This document shows positions 56,003 through 64,000 of a DNA stretch of 64,000 bases, piece after piece. The notes beneath the pieces are model-generated. The model ran no database searches, had not been told where the DNA came from, and saw only the letters and a list, made by a program, of their open reading frames with translations. The translations under genes and the position numbers were made by a program. The DNA is from an uncultured Actinomycetes bacterium (lineage in GTDB: Bacteria > Actinomycetota > Acidimicrobiia > Acidimicrobiales > RAAP-2), in NCBI GenBank assembly GCA_903871335.1, contig CAIQGE010000033.1:1-64000 (forward strand). The letters run 5' to 3'. Every line of letters begins with the position of its first letter. Position 1 is the stretch's first letter.

Positions 56003-56953
56003 GTGGGAAAGTACTTACTACGACGATTGATATTTCTCGTCTGGATCCTCATTGCGGTGTCGATCATTTGTTTCATGATCATTCACTTGTTGCCGGGGAG
56101 TCCTTCAGAGGCCATTCTGGGAACAGGCTGGACTCCGCAAGGTGCCGCACTGCTCAATAAGCAGTTGGGGCTTGACCAACCTCTGATTATGCAGTACCTC
56201 ACGTGGCTCGGCCATGTGCTGACCTTGAATTTCGGTCAGGATTACATCACGCAAACGTCGATTGCGTCCACCCTGAAGGTCGCTCTGCCGCCGACGATTG
56301 AGCTGGTTGTTCTTTCTCAGCTCATCTCACTCGGTCTGGCGATACCGGTGGCGACCTTCGCAGCTCTACGACCCAACAAACTGTTCGACAAGCTCGCCAA
56401 TCTCGGTTCCTTTGGGTTGCTCTCGGTGCCGACCTACGTCATCATCACGTTGCTCTATATCCCGATCACTCAGTGGTTGAACGTTCCCAACTCCGGTACC
56501 GCGTCCTACGTACCGATGAGTCAAGGATTGCTCACCAACCTCGAGAGCCTGTTGATTCCCATCGTGGCTCTCAGTATCGGCAGCTTCGTTGTGTATTTCC
56601 GGGTTTTCCGTGCCGACCTGATCTCGACGCTCCAGGAGGAGTACATCACAATGGCACGGTCGAAGGGAATCTCACGGCGACGAATCCTCTTTCGCCACGC
56701 CTATCGCCCCTCGTCGGTTGCTCTGATTAGCACCATCGGCGTCAACATGGCCGGGCTAGTGACAGGCACCTTTATCGCCGAACAAGTTGCTGCCGTTCCG
56801 GGTATCGGCTCCAGTTTGGTGGGTGCGATCTTCCAGCCCGATTACCAATTACTGCAGGCCATCGTGCTCGTCACGGCGACCATCGTGATTGTGGTCAATT
56901 TCGGACTCGACCTTCTGACCGGCTACATCGACCCAAGGATTTCCCGTGACTGA
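56003..56953 (+). CDS. dppB: Peptide ABC transporter permease, DppB type
   Basis: A 316-residue inner-membrane permease with six helices. TM1 is LIFLVWILIAVSIICFMI; the binding-protein-dependent-transport EAA loop appears as EEYITMARSKGISRRRILFRHAYRP (abbreviated here to the key EEYITMARSKG and FRHAYRP). It pairs with DppC to form the channel. GTG 56003 has the strong site GGGGGAAGG two bases upstream of a CAC; the longer frame from 55751 is antisense to the glycosyltransferase gene and was rejected. First gene of dppBCDF. Confidence 0.92.
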   Translation: MGKYLLRRLIFLVWILIAVSIICFMIIHLLPGSPSEAILGTGWTPQGAALLNKQLGLDQPLIMQYLTWLGHVLTLNFGQDYITQTSIASTLKVALPPTIELVVLSQLISLGLAIPVATFAALRPNKLFDKLANLGSFGLLSVPTYVIITLLYIPITQWLNVPNSGTASYVPMSQGLLTNLESLLIPIVALSIGSFVVYFRVFRADLISTLQEEYITMARSKGISRRRILFRHAYRPSSVALISTIGVNMAGLVTGTFIAEQVAAVPGIGSSLVGAIFQPDYQLLQAIVLVTATIVIVVNFGLDLLTGYIDPRISRD

Positions 56954-57941
56954 TTACCCGCCACAGAATTCCATTCATCCGTCGCCGTTTGCGCAATCTC
57001 CGCCGGCGTTCCCTCGTGAGGATCACAGCATTCACGAGCCAGCGATGCCGCTCGAGACGATTGATGACACCGAACACGGTTTCGACAAGGAAAAGCGACA
57101 GAGTCTCGGTTGGTTCTTCTGGTGCTGCGTGGTGTACTTCGCACTCAATGTGTTCGTGGCGCTTTTCGCCAACCATCTTCACCTGACGGACCCGTATTTG
57201 ACCACTGCGACAAACCCGAATCTTCCGGTCAATGGCGGGCCTACCAGCGCTAACTGGTTCGGAACGGATGAACTAGGACGCGACATCTTTAGCCGAGTTC
57301 TGTACGGCGCGCGCGTGTCGCTCTCCATCGGTTTCGGAGCCATCACGATTGGCTTCCTCATCGGAGGCACATTGGGCGTCTACGCGGCGTTCCGACGCAA
57401 GAAGATCGACGCAGTCCTCAGCGTCAGCATGTACACGATCCTGGCGTTCCCCGCGATCATCTTCCTTTTGGCCTTCACCGCCATTTGGAAGCCGATCTCG
57501 CTCAACAAGATCATCATTTTGCTCGGCATCGCCTCGATTCCGGCGGTGTATCGAGTCATCCGCGGCAGCACGTTGGCCGCCGGATCTCGCGAATTCGTCA
57601 TGGCCGCCAAGGTGCAAGGCGCAAGCGACTTTCGCATCATCTTCAAGGAAATTCTGCCGAATATTCTGCCAACGGCAATTTCGTTCTACATGATTGGTGT
57701 CGCCACGCTCATCATTCTGGAGGGTGCCCTCGCGGTACTCGGCACATCGGTGCCACCCCCGACGCCCTCATGGGGAAACATGATTAATGAAGGTATTTCG
57801 TATATCAACTCGCCGAATACCGGAGTGGGCCCCTGGCTCGTCCTCTTCCCCGGATTGGCATTCTGCCTCTTGCTCCTCTCGATCAACTACATCGGTGACA
57901 AGTTGCGTGAGCACTTCGACGTGACGGAAGGCAAGCTGTGA
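56946..57941 (+). CDS. dppC: Peptide ABC transporter permease, DppC type
   Basis: A 331-residue permease with a soluble ~45-residue N-terminus rich in Pro and His, then TM1 (WFFWCCVVYFALNVFVALFA), the DppC-specific extracytoplasmic HxxGTDELGRDI-type loop (NWFGTDELGRDIFSRVLYGA) and four or five further helices with the EAA loop SREFVMAAKVQGASDFRII. GTG 56946 overlaps dppB by 8 bp. Confidence 0.92.
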   Translation: MTDYPPQNSIHPSPFAQSPPAFPREDHSIHEPAMPLETIDDTEHGFDKEKRQSLGWFFWCCVVYFALNVFVALFANHLHLTDPYLTTATNPNLPVNGGPTSANWFGTDELGRDIFSRVLYGARVSLSIGFGAITIGFLIGGTLGVYAAFRRKKIDAVLSVSMYTILAFPAIIFLLAFTAIWKPISLNKIIILLGIASIPAVYRVIRGSTLAAGSREFVMAAKVQGASDFRIIFKEILPNILPTAISFYMIGVATLIILEGALAVLGTSVPPPTPSWGNMINEGISYINSPNTGVGPWLVLFPGLAFCLLLLSINYIGDKLREHFDVTEGKL

Positions 57942-59131
57942 GCGATCCCCAGACCCCCAACAACCAGATTCCCGAAGAGAACGCCGGAATGGCGGCACGA
58001 GGTTCGAACAAGATCACCTTCCTCCCCCCGGACGCTCCCCTGCTCCGTGTGGACAACGTTTCAACGACGTTCCACACACCGAGAGGCGACGTTCGCGCAG
58101 TTTCCAACATCTCATTTGAAGTGCGGTCCAACGAGGTCGTTGGCATCGTGGGTGAGTCGGGTTCAGGTAAGACCGTGCTCTCGCGCACCTTGATGGGCCT
58201 ACAGCCACGTCACGGTGTCACGGTTGACGGGAGCATCACCTTTGCCAAGAGGTACGTCGCGGAACGCGGAGACGCCATCGACGGTCAGGTCCCCGAGAAT
58301 CCACTCGTCGGCTTCGAAGTGGCGCGTGCCAAGGAATCCGATCTACGTACCGTCTGGGGTGTCGAGGTCGCCATGGTCTTTCAAGATCCCATGACGTCAC
58401 TCAATCCCGTGCAGCGCGTCGGCAACCAAATTTCTGAGGGCCTACGAGTTCGCCAAGGAATGTCGAAGGCAGACGCGAAGAAGCGCGCCATTGAATTACT
58501 GACGCAAGTGGGAATTCCCTCACCCGAAGAGCGCTATCGGGCATACCCCAATCAATTGTCGGGTGGTATGCGCCAACGCGTCATGATCGCCATCGCGTTG
58601 GCGTGCAATCCCCGCCTGTTGCTGGCGGACGAACCAACGACCGGCCTCGACGTCACGATTCAAGCGCAGATTCTGAACCTCCTTGAAGACCTCCAGCGCC
58701 GATATCACATGTCCGTATTGCTGGTCACGCACGACCTCGGTGTGGTGGCCACTCGTACGGACCGGATTGTCGTCATGTACGGCGGCCGAGTCGTGGAATG
58801 TGGCAATACTCGCGACGTCTTCTATGGGCACCGTATGCCGTACACGGAGGCGCTACTCAAGTCCACACCGAAGATTTCGAACTCGAGTCACTCGCGTCTG
58901 CAAACCATTCCTGGTCGACCTCCGGACATCTTGAATCTCCCGCCCGGCTGTTCTTTTGCCCCACGTTGTTCGTACGCCACGGAGAAGTGTCACCAGGAAC
59001 GACCCGAGCTCGAGGCGACCGAGAACGAAGGCCACTTCTTCGCGTGTTGGAATCCCCTGCCCGCTCGAAAGACCCCTCCGGCTACTCGCAGCGATGCATC
59101 AGAAATAGGAGTCGACAGTGTCCGAGACTAA
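57938..59131 (+). CDS. dppD: Peptide ABC transporter ATPase, DppD type, with an internal insertion
   Basis: A 397-residue ATPase. Walker A is [19 protein letters not shown], the Q-loop [13 protein letters not shown], signature [17 protein letters not shown], Walker [15 protein letters not shown] and the H-loop VTHDLGVVA. The C-terminal oligopeptide domain with [14 protein letters not shown] follows. Between Walker A and the Q-loop there are about 25 extra residues ([20 protein letters not shown]) compared with typical DppD; their role is unknown. GTG 57938 overlaps dppC by 4 bp. Confidence 0.94.
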   Translation: MSDPQTPNNQIPEENAGMAARGSNKITFLPPDAPLLRVDNVSTTFHTPRGDVRAVSNISFEVRSNEVVGIVGESGSGKTVLSRTLMGLQPRHGVTVDGSITFAKRYVAERGDAIDGQVPENPLVGFEVARAKESDLRTVWGVEVAMVFQDPMTSLNPVQRVGNQISEGLRVRQGMSKADAKKRAIELLTQVGIPSPEERYRAYPNQLSGGMRQRVMIAIALACNPRLLLADEPTTGLDVTIQAQILNLLEDLQRRYHMSVLLVTHDLGVVATRTDRIVVMYGGRVVECGNTRDVFYGHRMPYTEALLKSTPKISNSSHSRLQTIPGRPPDILNLPPGCSFAPRCSYATEKCHQERPELEATENEGHFFACWNPLPARKTPPATRSDASEIGVDSVRD

Positions 59132-60128
59132 TTCTGACAAGAAGGTTCTTCTCGAGGTCCGTGACCTGCGAGTGGAATTCCGCAAGGGTAAGAGAGTGGT
59201 CAGTGCCGTCGCGGGACTGGACTTTGATATCTACGAGGGTGAGACGCTGGGTCTCGTCGGCGAATCAGGTTGCGGTAAATCAACTACCGGCCGCGCGCTG
59301 ATGCTGATCGAGCAGCCGACCGCCGGCACTGTGAAATTGGGTGACGTCGAAATCACCAAGTTGAAGGGTCGCGCTCTTCGCGCCGCGCGACGACAGATGC
59401 AGATGATCTTCCAGGACCCGATCAGCTCGCTGAATCCGCGTCGTCGTGTCAAGGACATTGTCGCCGAGCCCATCGACTGCTGGCGGGCCGCCAAGGGTGA
59501 AGAACGCGAGAAGATCATCTTCGACCTGTTGACCAAGGTGGGAATCGACCCGCGTGTCTACGGAAACCGTTACGCCCGTCAATTCTCCGGTGGCCAATGC
59601 CAGCGAATTTCGATCGCGCGCTCACTCGCGATGAAGCCGCAGATGTTGATCTGTGACGAAATGGTCTCTGCGCTCGACGTATCCATTCAGGCGCAGATCT
59701 TGAACCTGCTGGAGGATCTGAAGGAAGAGTACGGATTGACGTTGCTCTTCATTGCCCACGACCTGGCGGTGGTCAAGAACGTCAGCGACCGTGTGGCGGT
59801 GATGTACCTCGGGAAGTTCTGTGAAATTGGACCCTCTGACGTCATGTACGCCGAGCCCGCTCACCCCTACACGAAGTTCCTGCTCAGTGCTGCCCTCGAG
59901 GCAGACCCCGACAGTCCCCGGCACGACCAAGTATTGGAAGGTGAGCCGCCCAGCCCGCTGGACCCCCCGAGTGGTTGCCGTTTCCGCACTCGGTGCCCGA
60001 ACGCCACTGAATTATGCGCGTCCACAGTGCCGGAAATGCAGACGCTGAGCGATGGGCATCAGGTCGCGTGCCACTTCCCCCTTGTCCCCGTTCGCCGCTC
60101 AGCGGCCCCCGCGGGAGCGGACGCGTAA
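59118..60128 (+). CDS. dppF: Peptide ABC transporter ATPase, DppF type
   Basis: A 336-residue ATPase. Walker A is LVGESGCGKSTTGRAL, the Q-loop MIFQDPISSLNPR, signature RQFSGGQCQRISIARSLA, Walker B LICDEMVSALDVS (Glu next to the Asp as expected) and H-loop IAHDLAVV. The C-terminal oligopeptide-transporter motif with CRFRTRCPNATELC is intact. GTG 59118 overlaps dppD by 14 bp. No solute-binding protein gene follows; a strong terminator ends the operon. Confidence 0.94.
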   Translation: MSETNSDKKVLLEVRDLRVEFRKGKRVVSAVAGLDFDIYEGETLGLVGESGCGKSTTGRALMLIEQPTAGTVKLGDVEITKLKGRALRAARRQMQMIFQDPISSLNPRRRVKDIVAEPIDCWRAAKGEEREKIIFDLLTKVGIDPRVYGNRYARQFSGGQCQRISIARSLAMKPQMLICDEMVSALDVSIQAQILNLLEDLKEEYGLTLLFIAHDLAVVKNVSDRVAVMYLGKFCEIGPSDVMYAEPAHPYTKFLLSAALEADPDSPRHDQVLEGEPPSPLDPPSGCRFRTRCPNATELCASTVPEMQTLSDGHQVACHFPLVPVRRSAAPAGADA

Positions 60129-60147
60129 GTATCACGTATCGTCCAAC

Positions 60148-60187
60148 AAAAAACCCCCGATGGACGCGAATCCATCGGGGGTTTTTT
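60148..60187. terminator. Bidirectional intrinsic terminator between dppF and rpsA
   Basis: An 11-bp perfect stem (CCCCCGATGGA, 60154-60164, and its complement 60171-60181) with a 6-nt loop is flanked by A6 on one side and T6 on the other. It can stop transcription from both dppBCDF and the convergent rpsA. Confidence 0.93.
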
Positions 60188-60198
60188 GTATCGCGGAA

Positions 60199-61572
60199 CT
60201 ATTCGGCGGGAGTTTCCGACTCGTCGACCACTTCGGTGCCGGCTTCTTCGCTCACCGTCTCGACTTCACCTTCGGGCTTCGCCGTGACTTCGGTTGCGTA
60301 CTCGGCCCACGCGGCCTGCGCTTCGGTCTCCGGTGTGAACTCGCTGTAGTCGTACGTACCGATGTAGTTACCCTCGGCGTCGTAGGCGTGTGAGCCGAAC
60401 GCCTCGCGGTACTCGGCCGACACTTCACCACCGTCGGCGGCCTGCTTGATCGAGAGACTGATACGGCGACGAGCTGTGTCCAGTTCAATGATCTTGACCC
60501 AGAGCTCTTCGCCCGGGGTGACGACCTGGTCGGGTGACTCGACGTGGTGCGCAGCCATTTCGGAAATGTGCACCAGACCCTCGATGCCGTCACCAACCTG
60601 GACGAACGCTCCGAAGGGAACCATCTTGGTGATACGACCGTAGACGAGCTGGTCGACACTGTGCGTATCGGCAAACTCTTGCCAAGGGTCACTCTGCGTG
60701 GCCTTGAGGGACAGGCTGATGCGCTCCTTCGAGAAGTCAACGTCCAAGACCTCCACGTCGACCTCGTCACCGACCGTGACGACCTGCGACGGGTGGTCGA
60801 TGTGCTTCCAACTGAGTTCTGAGACGTGAATAAGTCCGTCCATGCCACCCAGGTCCACGAATGCACCGAAGTTGACCACCGAGGAGATAACGCCACGACG
60901 GCGCTCGCCAGCCTTGAGGTTGTTGAGGAAATCGCCTCGCTGTTCCTTCTGGGTCTCTTCGAGCCACGCACGACGCGACAGAACGACGTTGTTGCGGTTG
61001 CGGTCGAGCTCGATGATCTTGGCTTCGACGGTCTTGCCAATGTACGGCTGCAACTCGCGCACACGGCGCAGCTCAACGAGCGACGCCGGAAGGAATCCGC
61101 GCAGACCGATGTCCACGATGAGACCACCCTTGACAACCTCGATGACGACACCCTTGACCACTTCGTCCTTGGTCTTGAGTTCTTCGATATTCGCCCACGC
61201 CTTTTCGTACTGCGCACGCTTCTTGGAGAGGACGAGACGTCCCTCCTTGTCTTCCTTGGCGAGAACCAATGCTTCGATCTTCTCGCCCATCTCAACAATG
61301 TCGGCGGGATTCACGTCATTGCGAATGGAGAGTTCCTTCGAGGGAATGACACCCTCGGACTTGAAGCCAATGTCAAGCAGGACTTCGTCCCGATCAATCT
61401 TGACGACCGTACCGACGACCAAGTCGCCGTCTTCAAACTCGAGAACCGAGTCGCCGACCACCGTGGCGAGGTCCGTGCCGACCATGTTGTCTTCGGTGAT
61501 GACACGGGGAACGTAGTTGCCTTCGGCATCGAAGGTGCCCATCGGCTGGTCGGAAAGCAGTGACTGCGACAT
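60199..61572 (-). CDS. rpsA: 30S ribosomal protein S1
   Basis: A 457-residue protein with four S1 repeats (starting near FEDGDLVVGTVVKI, KTKDEVVKGVVIEV, LKAGERRRGVISSV and VDQLVYGRITKMV), as in actinobacteria, and an acidic, disordered C-terminus (EEAGTEVVDESETPAE). It binds mRNA on the 30S subunit. AAAGGA precedes ATG 61572. Convergent with dppF, sharing the terminator. It is divorced from coaE, its usual downstream neighbour. Confidence 0.97.
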   Translation of the reverse strand: MSQSLLSDQPMGTFDAEGNYVPRVITEDNMVGTDLATVVGDSVLEFEDGDLVVGTVVKIDRDEVLLDIGFKSEGVIPSKELSIRNDVNPADIVEMGEKIEALVLAKEDKEGRLVLSKKRAQYEKAWANIEELKTKDEVVKGVVIEVVKGGLIVDIGLRGFLPASLVELRRVRELQPYIGKTVEAKIIELDRNRNNVVLSRRAWLEETQKEQRGDFLNNLKAGERRRGVISSVVNFGAFVDLGGMDGLIHVSELSWKHIDHPSQVVTVGDEVDVEVLDVDFSKERISLSLKATQSDPWQEFADTHSVDQLVYGRITKMVPFGAFVQVGDGIEGLVHISEMAAHHVESPDQVVTPGEELWVKIIELDTARRRISLSIKQAADGGEVSAEYREAFGSHAYDAEGNYIGTYDYSEFTPETEAQAAWAEYATEVTAKPEGEVETVSEEAGTEVVDESETPAE

Positions 61573-61623
61573 GTAAATCCTTTACGGCGCGACCGCACCG
61601 GGATCATCTAGGGGATACGAAGT

Positions 61624-61642
61624 GGGTTTCCGGTGCAAACCC
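61624..61642. other. Inverted repeat between polA and rpsA
   Basis: GGGTTT-(7 nt)-AAACCC is a perfect 6-bp inverted repeat within the 95 bp between the polA stop and the rpsA start. It could be a regulatory hairpin in the rpsA leader or part of a polA terminator; there is no T-run. Confidence 0.35.
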
Positions 61643-61667
61643 GGTTTCTGAGCCTAGCAGGCGGCCT

Positions 61668-64000
61668 TTAGCCCTTGGCGAGAGCCCAATTCTCGCCCCA
61701 ATGAATCGACACATCGAGCGGTACCGACAAGGTTGCAGCGTGTTCGAGGGCCTCACGAACCAAACTCTCGACTCTCGAGACCTCCGACGGAGGTGCTTCG
61801 ACCAGAACTTCATCATGTACCTGCAACACCAATCGAGCTGCCAGGTTGTTCGAACGGAGCACGTCATCCAAACGCACGAGTGCCAACTTGAAAATATCTG
61901 CGGCGAGACCTTGGATTCCGGCGTTCATTGCCTGTCGCTCCGCGGCTTGACGCTGCGGGCCAGACGCCGTCGCGAGGTCGGGAAAAGGACGAATGCGACC
62001 CAGCTCCGTTCGTGAGTAGCCCTGCTGGCGAACGTGCTTCACGGTGTCGTCCATGTAGGCCCTCAGGGCAGGGAATCCCGAAAAGTACTGATCAATGATG
62101 TCCTTCGCCGCGCCCACGCTGATGCCCAGTCGCTGAGAGAGGCCAAAGGCTTCCATGCCGTAGGCGAGGCCGTAGGACACCGCCTTGGCCGTCTCACGTT
62201 GATCATGAGTGACCTTGTCAGGGGTCGTGCCAAAAACCACGGCGGCGATTGAACGATGGACGTCTTCGGCTTCCTCGAAAGCGCGCAAGAGTCCAGGGTC
62301 CTGGGATAGATGGGCGATGACGCGAAGTTCAATCTGGTTGTAGTCCGCGACCAATAGCGACCAACCTGGCTGAGGCCCAAAGGCGTGCCGGAGTCGGCGT
62401 CCTTCGGTGCCTCGCACCGGGATGTTGTGCAGGTTGGGTCGATCCGACGACAAGCGACCCGTACGCGCCACAATCTGATGGAACGTGGCGTGGATCCGAG
62501 AGTCCGACTCGATCGTGTCGATCAGTGGTTGACCGTAGGTGCCCCGAAGTTTGTCGATCTCGCGGAAGCGGAGAATCAAAGGAATGATTTCGTGTTCATT
62601 CGCGATGGCTTCGAGGCTTCCGGCATCGGTAGAAAAGCCCGACTTGATCTTCTTCGTGGGTGTCAGCTGGAGTTCCTCGAACAGCACCTTTTGCAGCTGC
62701 TGGGGAGAGTTGACCTTAAATGCGTGTCCCGCCATTTCCTGGATCTGTTCGTCCAGCCGCGCCACTTCGTCTCGAAACTCCGCCGCAATTGTTTCGAGCA
62801 ACTCACGATTGACGTAGATGCCGCGAGATTCCATACGCCCGAGCACGACGAGCAACGGCAATTCGATGTGCTCATAGACGTAGTTCAATTCCCACGCCGC
62901 AATCTCGGTGCGAAGGACTTCGTTCAGCCTCCGAATGAGGCCCACGCGCAGCACGAGATCGTCGTCCTCAAGGGCGTCGAACAGCGTGCTCGGTTGGTTC
63001 GTCAGTTCCGTACCGAGGTAACGGCGAAGCGAAGTCGCGAGCGAGTAATCGCCACTCACCGCATCCAAGAGGAACGCCATGAGTGCGCCGTCGTCGGCCG
63101 GCACAATCCAGCCGGCCCCTTCGTCGGGCGCCGTGCGGACCAACCACTTGAGGTCATAGCCCGACACCGCCACGCCCGAAGCCGCAAATTGCCAGAACGC
63201 CGACAGGTCGCCCAACCACACTCGTGCGCTATCCGACACGGCAATACGTGTCTGCGTGAATGCCACCGTCACGCCGGAGGATGCGTCCAATTCATCCAGC
63301 GAGGCGGCACGTAGCAGGGTTGTGGTGCCCACGGGGGTTGCCGTCGGTGCTGCCTCTTCGGGTTCTGCGGATACGCCGAGAAGACCATCTTTGAGGAGTC
63401 GTTCATAACGTCCTCGCATCTGATTCATTTCGTACCGGTCGAAGAACGCCAGCATCTCCCCTCGGTGCCATCCACCTAGATGCACGGAGGCGGCGTCGAA
63501 GTCGAGTGGTACATCGCGGCGCAGCGTCATCATCGCCTGGTTGTTGCGAGCCAGCGCTTCGTTGGCGGCCAAGTTTTCTCTCAACTTGGGAGTGAGCTCC
63601 TCCAGATGAGCGAACAAGGCGTCGAAGTCGGGATACGTGGTTAGCAATTTTGCCGCGGTCTTCTCCCCCACGCCCGGTACACCCGGCAGATTGTCCGACG
63701 GATCTCCCCGAAGGGCGGCGAGAAGTTGGTATCGCTGTGGTTCGACGCCGCATCGTTCGATAATCCCGGCCTCGTCGTAGAGCGAGTAGTCAGTCACACC
63801 GCGGCGGTTGTACAGAACTCGGATGTACGGGTCTTCGACCAATTGGAACGAGTCACGATCCCCCGTCACGACGACGGTGGGAATGGAGTGATCTCGACCC
63901 CACGTCGCCAGTGTCGCCAGCACGTCGTCCGCCTCAAATCCGGGGACACCAAGGACCGGGATCGCCAGCGCACCACAGAATTCCCTGATGAGGTCGAACT
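61668..64000 (-). CDS. polA: DNA polymerase I, C-terminal part (5' end beyond the window)
   Basis: The 3' ~777 codons of polA; the frame continues open to base 64000, where GFEADDVLATLATWG of the 5'-nuclease domain is encoded just inside the window. The 5'-3' nuclease (FQLVEDPYIRVLYN, PGVPGVGEKTAAKLL), a 3'-5' exonuclease-like domain that appears to lack the DxE metal ligands, and the polymerase domain (LLVADYNQIELRVIAHLSQD, RETAKAVSYGLAYGM, LVLQVHDEVLVEAP) are all visible. Loss of proofreading is usual in actinobacterial PolA. It lies upstream of rpsA as in mycobacteria. Confidence 0.96.
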   Translation of the reverse strand, partial: FDLIREFCGALAIPVLGVPGFEADDVLATLATWGRDHSIPTVVVTGDRDSFQLVEDPYIRVLYNRRGVTDYSLYDEAGIIERCGVEPQRYQLLAALRGDPSDNLPGVPGVGEKTAAKLLTTYPDFDALFAHLEELTPKLRENLAANEALARNNQAMMTLRRDVPLDFDAASVHLGGWHRGEMLAFFDRYEMNQMRGRYERLLKDGLLGVSAEPEEAAPTATPVGTTTLLRAASLDELDASSGVTVAFTQTRIAVSDSARVWLGDLSAFWQFAASGVAVSGYDLKWLVRTAPDEGAGWIVPADDGALMAFLLDAVSGDYSLATSLRRYLGTELTNQPSTLFDALEDDDLVLRVGLIRRLNEVLRTEIAAWELNYVYEHIELPLLVVLGRMESRGIYVNRELLETIAAEFRDEVARLDEQIQEMAGHAFKVNSPQQLQKVLFEELQLTPTKKIKSGFSTDAGSLEAIANEHEIIPLILRFREIDKLRGTYGQPLIDTIESDSRIHATFHQIVARTGRLSSDRPNLHNIPVRGTEGRRLRHAFGPQPGWSLLVADYNQIELRVIAHLSQDPGLLRAFEEAEDVHRSIAAVVFGTTPDKVTHDQRETAKAVSYGLAYGMEAFGLSQRLGISVGAAKDIIDQYFSGFPALRAYMDDTVKHVRQQGYSRTELGRIRPFPDLATASGPQRQAAERQAMNAGIQGLAADIFKLALVRLDDVLRSNNLAARLVLQVHDEVLVEAPPSEVSRVESLVREALEHAATLSVPLDVSIHWGENWALAKG

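Noticed and set aside
60148-60187. Inverted repeat as an IS end or recombination site
   Set aside because: A perfect GC stem with flanking A6/T6 between convergent genes is a textbook intrinsic terminator.
62385-63314. 309-codon plus-strand frame inside polA
   Set aside because: It is the antisense shadow of the polymerase; high-GC genes often leave such open frames.

Overview
The window is a dense, moderately GC-rich bacterial chromosome segment with mostly housekeeping content. Gene order and families point to an actinobacterium, and the class Acidimicrobiia is my best inference. Two blocks follow the mycobacterial/actinobacterial order. The first is nadK-recN-pyrG-nudix-xerD-scpA-scpB-rluB-cmk-der. 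The second is polA-rpsA-//-coaE-uvrB-uvrA-uvrC-rapZ-yvcK-gap-pgk-tpiA-secG. An AftD-type arabinofuranosyltransferase homologue, a four-repeat S1 protein and an apparently exonuclease-less PolA agree with this. I cannot name a species.

Layout. 1-1.7 kb is accessory DNA: the 5' part of an IS256-type transposase gene broken by an amber codon, an orphan gene, and a 3' fragment of tRNA-Pro that looks like an integration scar. 1.8-9.8 kb holds a Gmad2 lipoprotein, a TetR/MFS efflux operon with a candidate operator, an acetyltransferase, a YfhO-like membrane protein, a DinB-like protein, a CDF metal transporter and a gamma-carbonic-anhydrase-like protein. 9.8-28.1 kb is the first core block: der, a radical-SAM/DUF512 protein, ispH, a tightly overlapping scpA-scpB-rluB-aroH-tyrA-aroA-cmk-plsC chain, trpS, a site-2 protease, xerD, nudix, pyrG, recN and nadK. 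28.2-31.2 kb holds a glutaredoxin-thioredoxin-reductase fusion, an unknown two-gene pair, a cysteine-rich exported protein and tRNA-Leu(GAG).

31.2-45.1 kb is the second core block, one long minus-strand run from coaE through the uvr genes, rapZ and yvcK to glycolysis, secG and a secreted solute-binding protein. whiA, normally between yvcK and gap, is absent. 45.1-60.2 kb separates coaE from rpsA, which are usually neighbours. It carries a cell-envelope glycan cluster (a 1762-residue AftD-methyltransferase fusion, a GT4 glycosyltransferase, a flippase, a UDP-galactopyranose-mutase-like flavoprotein and a GT-C-type glycosyltransferase) and a dppBCDF peptide-transport operon without its own binding protein. 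60.2-64 kb holds rpsA and the 3' part of polA, which runs off the window.

Translation starts fall into two classes. Many operon-leading genes have a TANNNT box only 6-7 nt before the start codon and no Shine-Dalgarno sequence, which suggests leaderless mRNAs. Internal genes and a second set of leaders have ordinary ribosome-binding sites or stop/start overlaps. No CRISPR array or prophage was seen. The features most worth follow-up are the AftD-methyltransferase fusion and its island, the glutaredoxin-TrxR fusion that lacks the usual NADPH-phosphate motif, the missing whiA, and the tRNA-Pro scar beside the broken transposase.
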